Source of the DNA: Terrimonas sp937888905
GTDB lineage: Bacteria; Bacteroidota; Bacteroidia; Chitinophagales; Chitinophagaceae
DNA length: 64,000 nucleotides
NCBI GenBank assembly: GCA_937888905.1
Contig: CALATA010000010.1
Span: 124,001 to 188,000 of the forward strand
Direction: 5' to 3'
A model generated the notes under the pieces. The model saw nothing but the letters and a program-made list of their open reading frames with translations, made no database searches and had not been told where the DNA came from. Below, in pieces: positions 8,110 through 16,794 of the stretch. Made by a program: the position numbers and the translations under genes. Position 1 is the stretch's first letter. Each line of letters starts with the position of its first letter.

Positions 8110-9108
8110 ATGTCAGTGGAAAAGGTTATCTCGGAATGGAAAAAGCAGGTCTATAAGCCTGTGTACTGGCTTGAAGGCGAAGAGGAATACTTTATTGATA
8201 AAGTATTGCATTATGCTGAACATTCTATTCTCAGTGAAAGCGAAGCCTCTTTTAATCTCTCCGTTTTTTATGGGCGTGATGCCAACTGGGCCGATGTGAT
8301 GAATGCCTGCCGGCGCTATCCCATGTTCTCCGAACGGCAGGTAGTATTATTGAAGGAAGCGCAGTTCATGCGCGATATCGACAAGCTGGAGCCTTATGTC
8401 GAAAGCCCGCTGTCTTCCACCATACTTGTTATCGGATACAAGGATAAAAAAGTAGATGGTCGTACGCGTTTTGCCAAAGTGCTGAAGGAGAAAGGCGTAA
8501 TGATTACTACGAAAAAAATGTACGACAACCAGTTGCCCGACTGGACACAGGAGATGGTTGCTTCCAAAGGGTTGACCATTACCCCCAAAGCCGTGGCATT
8601 GCTGGTGGATCACATCGGCAATGATCTGAGCCGTATTGAAAAAGAGATCGACAAGATCACGGTGAACCTTGGTACGCGTACTTCTATCAACGAAGATGAT
8701 ATTGAAAATTTTGTTGGTGTCAGCAAAGAGTTTAATGTATTCGAATTGCAAAGTGCGCTGGGCGCTAAAGATCTTCCGAAAGCGATCCGCATCATTCAAT
8801 ATTTCGAAGCCAATCCAAAAGCGGCCCCTATACAATTGATCCTTCCTTCGCTCTATGGATTTTTTAGTAAAGTATTTATGATCTTCGGCGCCGGCAACCA
8901 GGACGAAAAGGCCATAGCATCGGCGATCGGCGTTCATCCGTTTTTCATGAAAGATTATATGCGCGCCGCAAAAGTGTATGATTATGCCGGCGTGGAGAAA
9001 GTACTGTTATTGCTGCATCAATACAACCTGAAAAGTATCGGTATCGGTAATACCGGTGCAGGCGATGGCGCATTGATGAAAGAAATGGTGATGAAAATGA
9101 TGCTGTAA
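8110..9108 (+). CDS. holA: DNA polymerase III subunit delta
   Basis: The delta subunit of the clamp loader opens the beta sliding clamp during replication. The 332-residue length and layout fit HolA: an N-terminal AAA-like domain beginning with VYWLEGEEEYFIDKVL and containing the degenerate P-loop region, a middle segment (RTRFAKVLKEKG...TTKKMYDNQL), then GNDLSRIEKEIDKITVNL, which is the conserved lid-region helix, and a C-terminal collar domain (LPSLYGFFSKVFMIF...). The Walker A lysine is absent, as in other delta subunits, which do not hydrolyse ATP. The ATG at 8110 lies directly behind a promoter-like element. It is divergent from the coiled-coil genes. Confidence 0.88.
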   Translation: MSVEKVISEWKKQVYKPVYWLEGEEEYFIDKVLHYAEHSILSESEASFNLSVFYGRDANWADVMNACRRYPMFSERQVVLLKEAQFMRDIDKLEPYVESPLSSTILVIGYKDKKVDGRTRFAKVLKEKGVMITTKKMYDNQLPDWTQEMVASKGLTITPKAVALLVDHIGNDLSRIEKEIDKITVNLGTRTSINEDDIENFVGVSKEFNVFELQSALGAKDLPKAIRIIQYFEANPKAAPIQLILPSLYGFFSKVFMIFGAGNQDEKAIASAIGVHPFFMKDYMRAAKVYDYAGVEKVLLLLHQYNLKSIGIGNTGAGDGALMKEMVMKMML

Positions 9109-9194
9109 CATTGACAACCGCTGGACGTTAAACAATTCAAATCTTAATATGACGGGAATGGCCGTTATTTGTAATGCTAAAAAAGAAACCACAC

Positions 9195-9962
9195 ATGAAA
9201 AGTAAATTATTCGTACTCCTGGTTGCAGTGGCAACCTTTTTCACCAGTTGCCTGGAAGTTGTACAGGAAGTTACCATCAAACCCGATGGCGGCGGTGATG
9301 TAAGCAGTTATTCTAACCTGGGACCCATGCTGGAAATGGTAAAAGCGATGGGCCAGATGCCTCCGGACCTGAAAGAGAAAATGGGAGGTAAAGCTATCGA
9401 TACCACTATTCAGTTGAGTGCTATCACCGATAGTCTTAAAGATCTTGCCGATGCCGATCGCAAGCTTTTGGCAAACGGTACTTTTAACCTGAAGCTCAAC
9501 CTTGATACGGATGAGTTCAGCACACGCAACAACATTCCGTTCAAGTCGCTCGGCGATATCAACAAACTGGAACAACTGTCTGCAAAAATGATGGACAAGG
9601 GTTTGACACAGGCACTGGATAAAGACAAGAAAGAAGGCCAGGACGACGACGGTGACATGCCTTCCGTTAACCTGACAGGGTATTATAACACTACTTACGG
9701 CAAAAATCTTATCGAGCGTAAACTCGACAAAACAAAGTATGCCGGGGTTGATAACGACGAAGGATTGAAAGCGGTTAAGGAAATGAGTTCGCTCGGTGTT
9801 AATCCTACCACGTCACTCGTGATCAACCTGCCCCGCGCGGCTAAAAAAGTAGAAGGCAAGAACGCGACATTGTCGGAAGATAAAAAGAAAGTAACCATCA
9901 AAGGTGACGTTGAAAGTTTTCTTAACGACGGATCGGCGATGGAGTTCCGGATTGAATACTAG
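9195..9962 (+). CDS. Lipoprotein of unknown function
   Basis: A type II signal peptide is visible from the preferred ATG at 9195: MKSKLFVLLVAVATFFTSC, with the lipobox ending at Cys19, so the mature protein is lipid-anchored, probably periplasmic or on the outer membrane. The 255-residue protein then has an early segment VVQEVTIKPDGGGDVSSYSN, resembling the start of envelope lipoproteins annotated only as hypothetical, a Lys/Asp-rich middle (about 135-155) and strands of alternating polarity to the end (SAMEFRIEY). An upstream in-frame ATG at 9174 would spoil the signal peptide. No enzymatic motif is seen. Confidence 0.7.
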   Translation: MKSKLFVLLVAVATFFTSCLEVVQEVTIKPDGGGDVSSYSNLGPMLEMVKAMGQMPPDLKEKMGGKAIDTTIQLSAITDSLKDLADADRKLLANGTFNLKLNLDTDEFSTRNNIPFKSLGDINKLEQLSAKMMDKGLTQALDKDKKEGQDDDGDMPSVNLTGYYNTTYGKNLIERKLDKTKYAGVDNDEGLKAVKEMSSLGVNPTTSLVINLPRAAKKVEGKNATLSEDKKKVTIKGDVESFLNDGSAMEFRIEY

Positions 9963-9983
9963 TCAATAAGTTAATCGTCAATA

Positions 9984-10036
9984 AACAGCCGTGGTGCAAT
10001 CCCTGAAGTTCTCGAAGGGTACGTGCCACGGCTGTT
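9984..10036 (+). other. Long-looped inverted repeat after the lipoprotein gene
   Basis: AACAGCCGTGG (9984-9994) pairs perfectly with CCACGGCTGTT (10026-10036), with an inner CCCT/AGGG pairing. It lacks a clean T tract, so it may be a weak terminator or a repeat element. Related AACAGCC/GGCTGTT arms occur at 28846-28901. Confidence 0.55.
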
Positions 10037-10067
10037 AATATATATGAAGATTTGATGACACGTTTAA

Positions 10068-10113
10068 ACTTATTACTTACTACTTATTACCATAAGCCTT
10101 ACGCCTTACGCCT
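10068..10113. repeat. ACTTACTACTTATTA and CCTTACGCCTTACG repeats
   Basis: A short copy of the ACTTATTACTTA class is followed by AAGCCTTACGCCTTACGCC, an 8-nt-period motif that recurs near 47628-47645. The array ends at the ribF stop codon. Confidence 0.6.
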
Positions 10114-11049
10114 TCACAAAATCTCCAAACTAATCGCTTTATCCTGGTCTATCTGTTTTACCAGCTCTTCCAGATTGGCGAAGCGGACCTCTTCGCGTAA
10201 ATACTGTTTTACATATACGCGCAGACTGCGGTCGTAAATGTCTTCGGCAAAGTCGAAGAGGTTGACCTCCACTACACGTTTTTTACCGTCAACGGTGGGG
10301 CGGAAGCCGATGCTCATCATGCCTTTAAAGCGGCGGCGCGGCTCTTCGTCGTCGAGTTCGGCATAAACGGCATAAATGCCATTGCCGGGAAGAATTTTTT
10401 CTTCATTCTCCACGCGCAGGTTGGCGGTTGGATAGCCGAGTTCGCGGCCCAATTTGTCGCCATGTACCACACGCCCGGAGAAAAAGAAATCGTAGCCCAG
10501 CAATTTATTGGCGGTTTCCGTATCGTTATGAAGAATGGCTTCACGGATATTCGTGGAGCTGATCGAAATATGATCGAGAATATGTTTGGGGATTTCTTTT
10601 AACTGGTAACCGTATTCGGGTGCATAGCGCTCGAGCAGGCGATAGTCGCCGCGGCGATCGCGGCCGAAACGGTGATCGTAACCGATGATGATCGTATGAG
10701 GTGAAAATTTTTCAACCAGGAACTGCTGGATGTATATTTCTGCCTCCTGGTTGGCAAAAGCTTCGGTAAACGGCACGATCACGAGGTGATCGATACCCAG
10801 ACCTTCCAGCAATTCTATTTTTTCTTCCAGCGTATTGATCAGCCGGATGCCGAGAATGGCCGAAGAAACTACTTTCCGCGGATGCGGATGAAACGTAACG
10901 ATGACGGTTTCGCCGCTGATCTCAGCGGCTTCTTCCAGGAGGCGGTCAATTACCTGACGGTGACCCTGGTGTACGCCATCGAATGTGCCTATCGTGATCA
11001 CCGCCTTACGGAAGGGCGGGAGCTGATCAATATTCCTGTGTACCTGCAT
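10114..11049 (-). CDS. ribF: Bifunctional riboflavin kinase / FAD synthetase
   Basis: RibF phosphorylates riboflavin to FMN and adenylates FMN to FAD, in the cytoplasm. The N-terminal nucleotidyltransferase domain (about 1-180) carries GTFDGVHQGH near residue 22, the HIGH-like adenylyltransferase motif, and the later ISSTNIR, the family's ISSTxIR motif. The C-terminal flavokinase domain (about 185-311) shows GRVVHGDKLGRELGYPTAN, with the Mg-ATP binding threonine, and ends EVRFANLEELVKQIDQD. The ATG at 11049 (MQVHRNIDQLP) is preferred over one four codons upstream. It is divergent from purM. Confidence 0.95.
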   Translation of the reverse strand: MQVHRNIDQLPPFRKAVITIGTFDGVHQGHRQVIDRLLEEAAEISGETVIVTFHPHPRKVVSSAILGIRLINTLEEKIELLEGLGIDHLVIVPFTEAFANQEAEIYIQQFLVEKFSPHTIIIGYDHRFGRDRRGDYRLLERYAPEYGYQLKEIPKHILDHISISSTNIREAILHNDTETANKLLGYDFFFSGRVVHGDKLGRELGYPTANLRVENEEKILPGNGIYAVYAELDDEEPRRRFKGMMSIGFRPTVDGKKRVVEVNLFDFAEDIYDRSLRVYVKQYLREEVRFANLEELVKQIDQDKAISLEIL

Positions 11050-11091
11050 AGCTGCCCACAAAGATAACTATTCATCTCTGCCCAAGTTCCA

Positions 11092-11123
11092 TTTCACCAT
11101 CTACCCCTGATTAATTAGTTTTG
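11092..11123 (+). promoter_or_regulatory. purM promoter
   Basis: TAGTTTTG (11116-11123) is a perfect TAnnTTTG -7 element, preceded after 20 nt by TTTC (11092-11095), one mismatch from TTTG. The ATG is 15 nt downstream, giving a 5' leader of only about 10 nt. Confidence 0.65.
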
Positions 11124-11138
11124 CGCTCAAATTTACCC

Positions 11139-12317
11139 ATGAGTCTGTATTCCAAACGAGGCGTTTCTGCCCAGAAAGAAGAGGTCCATGCCGCTACCCG
11201 TCACCTGGACCAGGGGCTTTACCCTAATGCATTCTGTAAGATATATGCCGATGTGTTGTGCGGACAGGACGACTGGGTGAACGTCATGCATGCGGATGGC
11301 GCCGGTACCAAAAGCATTCTCGCTTACCTGTACTGGAAAGAAACAGGCGATGCAGCTGTCTGGAAAGGTATTGCGCAGGACGCCATCGTCATGAACCTCG
11401 ACGACCTGCTGTGTGTGGGTATTCATGATCAATTGCTTTTTTCTTCCACGATCGACCGCAACAAACGCCTGATCCCCGCTGAAGTGCTGGAAGCCGTTAT
11501 CAATGGCACACAGGAATTCTTCGATACCATGCGCAGCTTTGGCGTAAACATCAGCTTTATGGGCGGAGAAACGGCCGATGTGGGAGATGTGGTGCGTACG
11601 ATGGCCGTCAATGGTACCATGGCCGCCCGCTGGCCCAAATCGCGCCTCGTAACCAACGACGGCATCCGCGCCGGCGATGTGATCGTAGGACTGGCTTCTT
11701 TCGGTCAGGCGAAGTATGAAAACAGCTACAACAGCGGACTCGCCAGCAACGGTCTCACCAGTGCGCGCCACGATGTACTGAATAAAAGTTATGGTCAGCG
11801 TTTCCCCGAATCCTTTGACAACGGTCTGGACGATTCAGTGGTGTATATCGGCCCGCATAGTTTTACCGAAGAAGTGAAAGTGAACGATCAAAATTTAACG
11901 ATCGGACAATTGTTGCTTTCTCCTACCAGAACCTTTGCACCGGTATTGAAAAAAATACTGGAAGAAAATTTTGAAGCGGTTCATGGACTGATCCATTGCA
12001 GTGGCGGCGGCCAGACCAAATGTCTGAAGTACCTGCCCGCTCCGTTAAAAATAATAAAAGATGATCTGCACACGCCACCGGTGATCTTCGATCTTATCCG
12101 TAGTGCAAGCGGAGCCGACGATCGTGAGATGTACCAGGTATTCAACATGGGCACCCGTCTCGAAATATATACATCGGAAAAAGAAGCACAGGGGCTGATC
12201 GATATCGCTGCGTCGTTTGGTGTGGAGGCGAAAGTGATCGGAAGGGTAGAAGCATCATCACAAAAAGAACTCGAACTGCATTTACCGGATAAGCCGGTCT
12301 TACAGTATAGTCATTAA
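11139..12317 (+). CDS. purM: Phosphoribosylformylglycinamidine cyclo-ligase (AIR synthase)
   Basis: PurM closes FGAM to AIR with ATP in purine synthesis. The ATG at 11139 (MSLYSKRGVSAQKEEV) lies 15 nt after a promoter; the frame is open a few codons further up. Family signatures are the HADGAGTKS motif near residue 50, an AIQDAIV-like MNLDDLLCVG near 90, GGETADVGD near 146, and the C-terminal HCSGGGQTKCLKYLP (about 287-301) and FNMGTRLEIY. At 392 residues it is longer than the E. coli enzyme (about 345) and typical of the form found in Bacteroidota. A terminator follows immediately. Confidence 0.9.
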   Translation: MSLYSKRGVSAQKEEVHAATRHLDQGLYPNAFCKIYADVLCGQDDWVNVMHADGAGTKSILAYLYWKETGDAAVWKGIAQDAIVMNLDDLLCVGIHDQLLFSSTIDRNKRLIPAEVLEAVINGTQEFFDTMRSFGVNISFMGGETADVGDVVRTMAVNGTMAARWPKSRLVTNDGIRAGDVIVGLASFGQAKYENSYNSGLASNGLTSARHDVLNKSYGQRFPESFDNGLDDSVVYIGPHSFTEEVKVNDQNLTIGQLLLSPTRTFAPVLKKILEENFEAVHGLIHCSGGGQTKCLKYLPAPLKIIKDDLHTPPVIFDLIRSASGADDREMYQVFNMGTRLEIYTSEKEAQGLIDIAASFGVEAKVIGRVEASSQKELELHLPDKPVLQYSH

Positions 12318-12319
12318 TG

Positions 12320-12352
12320 AAAGAAGCCCCGCAATAATGTGGGGCTTCTTTT
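12320..12352 (+). terminator. Intrinsic terminator after purM
   Basis: A perfect 10-bp stem AAGAAGCCCC / GGGGCTTCTT (12321-12330 with 12341-12350) carries a 10-nt loop and ends in TTTT. It lies 3 nt after the purM stop codon and 20 nt before the convergent ACBP gene. Confidence 0.85.
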
Positions 12353-12371
12353 AAATACAATTTCACAAGAT

Positions 12372-12626
12372 TTAATCTTTCAGCTTCTCAACAAGGTCAG
12401 CATACTCTTTCATAGCTTCATCCTGGGATTTGCCTTTGAGTGAGGACCATGCTTCGTATTTGGCTTTGTTGACAAAGTCAAATGCACCTGGCGGATCGGT
12501 GTTTACATCGCCTTCAGTGGCCTGCTTATACAAGCCGTAAAGACGGAGCAGCATTTCATTGCTCGGACGGGAAGTCAGTTGTTTGCTTTCCGTCACCGCC
12601 TTTTCAAATAACACTTTAAGATCCAT
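12372..12626 (-). CDS. Acyl-CoA-binding protein
   Basis: This is a four-helix cytosolic protein that binds medium and long acyl-CoA esters, buffering and carrying them. The 84-residue length matches the family (about 86). The diagnostic segment is LYGLYKQATEGDVNTDPPG followed by AFDFVNKAKYEAW, which holds the tyrosine and lysines that contact the CoA moiety. The ATG at 12626 (MDLKVLFEKAV) is chosen; the extra codons upstream begin with TTG. The gene is transcribed alone or with the phosphatase gene 58 nt upstream. Its link to the nearby genes is not evident. Confidence 0.92.
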   Translation of the reverse strand: MDLKVLFEKAVTESKQLTSRPSNEMLLRLYGLYKQATEGDVNTDPPGAFDFVNKAKYEAWSSLKGKSQDEAMKEYADLVEKLKD

Positions 12627-12684
12627 AGTCAAACAGTTAGATAAAGAGGAAATTCTCTGCCGGCAAAAATAAGGGGATTCCGCC

Positions 12685-14322
12685 TTACTTAGTAATTTCC
12701 TCTATTACCTCGCCCACACAGCCGTTAGGCATTTGGATATGCAATAAGGCGGATACCGTAGCGGCAATATCGGTCATATGTGTTTCGCGGTTGGTTTTGC
12801 CTTGTTTGATCTTCCAGCCATACCAGAGCAGGGGAATATGTGAGTCGTAGGGATTCCAGGCGCCGTGTGTGGTGCCGGTGGGACCGCCATCGAACCATTG
12901 CGGCATGAATATGAACTGGATATCTCCGCTCAGCTTGTGATTGTAACCGTTGGATACCATCTCCTTGATGCGGGCCGGCAGCGGTGTGCCGGGCAGTTCG
13001 TGCAGATCAAAAGCGCTCATGATCGCAGGATGCGTACGCAGTTCGTTAACCACCCATTTTTTGAAAACAGTCTCGTCTACATTTGCCGCAGCCAGCGCCG
13101 GGAAGTCAACGAATAATTGATAGTTGATCACTTTCTCAATCGCCGATTTTACACCAAATTTCTTTTCAGCATTCGTATTGATCCATTTGCGTACGTCTTC
13201 GTCATCGAACGTACCGCCGGGCAGTTTATTTTCTTTCATGAAACCCGGTACGTGTGCCACCGCATGGTCGGCGGTAAGGAACAACAAGTACTGACCCGCA
13301 CCGATTTTGGTGTCGAGGTATTTGAGGAAGGCGGCCAGTTCCCTGTCATAACGCAGGTAACAATCTTCCACTTCAATGGAATTGGGACCAAATGCATGCC
13401 CGATATAGTCGGTGGAAGAAAAACTTACCGCCAGGAAATCCGTTGCACCACGCTGGCCCAATTGTTCGCCTTCGATAGCGGCACGTGCCATATCAAAGGT
13501 GAGGGTGTTGCCACCGGGCGTAGTGCGGAATGCTTCATATTTATCTTTCTCGGCAATCTGTGAAGTGGTATGCGGAAAGCTGTTGTCCTCACCTCGGATC
13601 TTGCCTTCATAAGCTTTTACATCGCCGGTGCTTTGCGTGTAGGTTTCGATCGGATAGAGCGTATTCCAATCTTTCGCCATGTATTGATCTGCTAATTTTT
13701 TTGCGTTGAGCTGCTGTACCCATGCCGGCAATTCCGTCATGTAATAAGTGCTGCTGATCCAGCCGCCGGTGGCGTTGTCGAACCAATAGGCCGCATTCGC
13801 GGAATGGCCCGCGGGCAGGATAGCGCCTCTGTCTTTCAGCGCCACGCCGATCGTTTTGCTTTTGAAGTTGGTTGCAAGCCGCAATTCGTCGGTCATTGTT
13901 GTAGTCCACATATTGCGTGGCGACATTTTACCTGCGGAAGAAGTGCTGCCAACCCCGGCTACGGTGCTGTCGTCGGTGCAATACCAGTTGCGCTTGATAT
14001 CGCGGCGGTACCAGTTGTTACCGATGATGCCGGTGATGGCCGGAACGGAACCTGTGTATACGCTGGTATGTCCTACGGCCGTATAAGTAGGTGTATAAGG
14101 GATAAAAGTGTTTTCGCAACTGAAGCCCTGGTTCAGCAAACGCCTGAATCCGTCGGGGCCAAAACGGTCCTGGAAACGGTACAGGTAATCCCAGCGCATC
14201 TGGTCGATCATAATACCAACAACCAGTTTCGGACGATTGACGCCGTTGTTGGCCGTTGTTTTCTGACCATTCGCAACGGAGAAAAGGAGAAGGGAGCCGA
14301 TTAAAAAAGCAGGTAATCTCAT
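12685..14322 (-). CDS. PafA-like alkaline phosphatase
   Basis: This is a secreted or periplasmic phosphomonoesterase of the alkaline phosphatase superfamily, resembling the phosphate-irrepressible PafA of Bacteroidota. A signal peptide (MRLPAFLIGSLLLFSVANGQ) leads a 545-residue protein. The metal ligand region GIMIDQMRWDY is near residue 37, the probable nucleophile Thr79 lies in TPTYTAVGHTSVYTG, a GNNWY follows near 101, KDRGAILPAGHSAN carries the Lys and Arg that bind phosphate in PafA, and DHAVAHVPG and GTTHGAWNPYD supply the second metal-binding set. It probably releases phosphate from organic phosphates, supplying the cell under phosphate-poor conditions. Confidence 0.88.
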   Translation of the reverse strand: MRLPAFLIGSLLLFSVANGQKTTANNGVNRPKLVVGIMIDQMRWDYLYRFQDRFGPDGFRRLLNQGFSCENTFIPYTPTYTAVGHTSVYTGSVPAITGIIGNNWYRRDIKRNWYCTDDSTVAGVGSTSSAGKMSPRNMWTTTMTDELRLATNFKSKTIGVALKDRGAILPAGHSANAAYWFDNATGGWISSTYYMTELPAWVQQLNAKKLADQYMAKDWNTLYPIETYTQSTGDVKAYEGKIRGEDNSFPHTTSQIAEKDKYEAFRTTPGGNTLTFDMARAAIEGEQLGQRGATDFLAVSFSSTDYIGHAFGPNSIEVEDCYLRYDRELAAFLKYLDTKIGAGQYLLFLTADHAVAHVPGFMKENKLPGGTFDDEDVRKWINTNAEKKFGVKSAIEKVINYQLFVDFPALAAANVDETVFKKWVVNELRTHPAIMSAFDLHELPGTPLPARIKEMVSNGYNHKLSGDIQFIFMPQWFDGGPTGTTHGAWNPYDSHIPLLWYGWKIKQGKTNRETHMTDIAATVSALLHIQMPNGCVGEVIEEITK

Positions 14323-14393
14323 GCCTGAAAAATTTTAGGTTCAAATGTAAGGCTTTGAGCACAAAGGCTGTCCGCTTAACGAAACAGTAACAC

Positions 14394-15596
14394 CTATCGT
14401 TTGAAAGACAGTAAACGGTAAAACAGGTAACCCGTGAGTACACATACGCCGCCCACGATCCACCACAGCAAAGGGAATCCCTGCTTGTCGGCCAGTTCCG
14501 CACCTGCTGCCGGCCCGATGGTTTGTGCCAGCGACCAGGCCATGGTATACAAAGCGGCGTACTGCCCGCGGTTGGTACGGTTGGCACGCCGCGTCCAGTA
14601 ACTGTTCATAAACGGCATCGACAATATTTCACCGAAGGTGAGCGCTAAAATAAGTCCGAACGCACCCGATCTGGCGAGTCCCGGCACATTCAGGAGGATG
14701 AACCCAAGCCCGATCAGCAGGCAGCCGATGGCAATATAAATAGCATCGCGGCCCTTGTTCTCCAGTTTATATACCATAACCATTTCAACCAAAGCGATGA
14801 TGATGCCACTGATAGCCATCAGGAAACCGATAAAAGGTTCGCCAAAATGCAGGTCCTCTTTCATGCAGATCGGCATGTTGGTGAACATCTGGAAAAAGCA
14901 ACTTGCAAACAATACCGTCAGCAGAATGAAAAAGATAAATTGTTTGTCTTTGTAAGCCGATCGTGTGACCGTTTGCAATTCTTGCGCAGGATGTATTTCT
15001 TTTTCGGTTTTCGGTTTGGGTTTGAGGAAAAAATAAAGCACGAGTGCCGCGGAAATATTCGTAAAACCATCTACCCAGAATAACAATTGATAATCGATTT
15101 TGGCGAGTATGCCGCCCAACGCGCTACCTGCGGCCCAGCCAAGGTTAATGGCCAGCCGGTTGAGCGAATAAGACCTGGTGCGGTTGTGTTCTTCGCTGAA
15201 TTGCGCGATAGCCGCAGCATTGGCCGGCCGGAAAGCTTCGTTCACAAAACTCAGCGCGAACGTAACGATGGCGATCCATTTATAAGAATGTACCTGTCCG
15301 AGCACCATGAATAAAATACCGCCGCCCAGCAACGCCATCAGTTGTACGGGGTAAGAGCCGAGTTTGTCGGTTAATTTTCCTCCGACAAAAGCGCCGAAGA
15401 AAGAGCCTGCCCCGAACACTCCGAAAATGAGGCCGGCATCCGCTACCGAATAACCCAGTGAACGCATGTAAAGCGTCATAAAGGGCACGACCATGGTACC
15501 GCTCCGGTTGATCAGCATGATCAGGGAGAGCAGCCAGGTGGAGCGGGAGAGCCCCGTATAAGCGTTGCGATAGGTTCGCAGAGAAGATGAAAACAT
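14394..15596 (-). CDS. Major facilitator superfamily transporter
   Basis: This is an inner-membrane transporter of 400 residues with about 12 hydrophobic segments; the substrate is unknown, and drug efflux is the usual annotation for this branch. The first helices hold MLINRSGTMVVPFMTLYMRS and GVFGAGSFFGAFVGGKLTDK, the latter containing the conserved G-x-L-x-D-x-x-G/K loop 2-3 motif of the MFS. A long charged central loop (KPKPKTEKEIHPAQEL) separates the two halves. The ATG at 15596 is chosen, since an earlier in-frame start would overlap the upstream reductase gene; 16 nt then separates the two, suggesting one operon. Confidence 0.85.
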   Translation of the reverse strand: MFSSSLRTYRNAYTGLSRSTWLLSLIMLINRSGTMVVPFMTLYMRSLGYSVADAGLIFGVFGAGSFFGAFVGGKLTDKLGSYPVQLMALLGGGILFMVLGQVHSYKWIAIVTFALSFVNEAFRPANAAAIAQFSEEHNRTRSYSLNRLAINLGWAAGSALGGILAKIDYQLLFWVDGFTNISAALVLYFFLKPKPKTEKEIHPAQELQTVTRSAYKDKQFIFFILLTVLFASCFFQMFTNMPICMKEDLHFGEPFIGFLMAISGIIIALVEMVMVYKLENKGRDAIYIAIGCLLIGLGFILLNVPGLARSGAFGLILALTFGEILSMPFMNSYWTRRANRTNRGQYAALYTMAWSLAQTIGPAAGAELADKQGFPLLWWIVGGVCVLTGYLFYRLLSFKR

Positions 15597-15612
15597 AGAA
15601 AGCTGTGCAAAA

Positions 15613-16632
15613 TTACAGTTCGATCCGCACATCCCCATAAACAGGATATGCCTGGCAGGTCAGCAACAGGCCTTTGCGTACTTCTTCATCCATCAGTACT
15701 TCGTTGCGCGCCATCCATACCTGGCCCTGCACACAGCGTGCGAGGCAACTGCCGCAGCGGCCGGTCTCACAACTATAAGGCAGGTTGATGTGTTGTTTTT
15801 TGGCGGCGGAAAGAATAGTATCGGGGTATTTTACTTTCAACTGAAAAATGGCATCGCGTCCTTCGAGTGTTACCAGGTGTTCGTCTTTATCCGGCGGCAC
15901 GGGAACAAAAGTGGGTTTACGCGAATCAAAACTTTCCCGCCTGATATGATCTTTGGGCACACCCGCACCCACGAGTACGATTGAAGTGAACAACATATAG
16001 GTCTCTGGACCACAGGTATAAAAAAGGGTTTGTGTGAGCGGAATATGGAAACGTTCCAGCAGCGAAAGCAATAGCCATTTGCTTAACCGGCTGTGCCGGA
16101 AATCGCCGTAATCGCTGAATAAAAAATCAATGTGCAATCTTTCGGGGTGCTGTTGCTGCAAGGCCACTAAATCAGCATAAAAAATAGTATCGTTTTGCGA
16201 GCGGTTGCTATAAATCAACGTGATGAATTTATCGGTGGTAAGCAGCGCTTTTTTCACCAAAGAAAAAATGGGCGTGATGCCACTGCCGGCAGCGAGGAAA
16301 AATAAATGTGGGAGAATAGTTTCTTCCGGCAGCACAAAACGCCCGCTGATACCGGATGTGCGCAGGATCATGCCGGGATAAGCGTGCTGCAGGAGCCAGC
16401 GTGAATAGCTGCCATTGTCTACGCGCTTGACGGTGATCCGCATCGGTTCGCCCGCTTCGGGTGAAGAGGAAAAGGAATAGGAGCGCCGCACTTCTTCTCC
16501 GTGATGTGTGAAGAGGAAGGTGATGAACTGCCCGGACTGGTAAGTGGGTTGCCAGGGTGCCACGGGGGCCAGCTCGAAGGTTTTGCTGTCGGCCGTTTCG
16601 TCTTTTATCTCTTTTATGATAACCTCGTACAT
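15613..16632 (-). CDS. Ferredoxin-NADP reductase-like protein with C-terminal 2Fe-2S domain
   Basis: This 339-residue electron-transfer protein has three parts: an FAD-binding barrel (about 1-100, with RRSYSFSSSPEAG, the R-x-Y-S flavin motif), an NAD(P)H-binding domain (about 105-235, with AAGSGITPIFSLVK and TCGPETYM), and a plant-type 2Fe-2S ferredoxin domain at the C terminus with CETGRCGSCLARC and a fourth cysteine in LLTCQ. The layout is that of PaaE, Hmp-like and oxygenase reductases that pass electrons from NAD(P)H to an oxygenase or desaturase. No oxygenase gene is adjacent. It precedes the MFS gene in the same direction. Confidence 0.85.
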   Translation of the reverse strand: MYEVIIKEIKDETADSKTFELAPVAPWQPTYQSGQFITFLFTHHGEEVRRSYSFSSSPEAGEPMRITVKRVDNGSYSRWLLQHAYPGMILRTSGISGRFVLPEETILPHLFFLAAGSGITPIFSLVKKALLTTDKFITLIYSNRSQNDTIFYADLVALQQQHPERLHIDFLFSDYGDFRHSRLSKWLLLSLLERFHIPLTQTLFYTCGPETYMLFTSIVLVGAGVPKDHIRRESFDSRKPTFVPVPPDKDEHLVTLEGRDAIFQLKVKYPDTILSAAKKQHINLPYSCETGRCGSCLARCVQGQVWMARNEVLMDEEVRKGLLLTCQAYPVYGDVRIEL

Positions 16633-16655
16633 AAGTTCAAAAGTAAAAATTCAAT

Positions 16656-16794
16656 CCCGAAGTATCGGGAGTGAATGGTGAATAGTGAATGAGGTATAGC
16701 GCTTCCGGAGGCTCCCGAAGGGGCGTCAATAAAACTTACTACTTACAACTTAATACCTAATACTTAAAACTTAAAACTTATTATAACTTGTGGC
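16656..16794. repeat. Mosaic repeat: CCCGAAGTATCGGG palindrome, GTGAAT and ACTTA units
   Basis: The spacer holds the palindrome CCCGAAGTATCGGG, then GAGTGAATGGTGAATAGTGA, then a GC-rich CTTCCGGAGG...CCCGAAGGGG piece, then ACTTACTACTTACAACTTAA and variants up to the esterase start. No terminator is recognised; the promoter of the esterase gene must lie within this repeat. Confidence 0.65.
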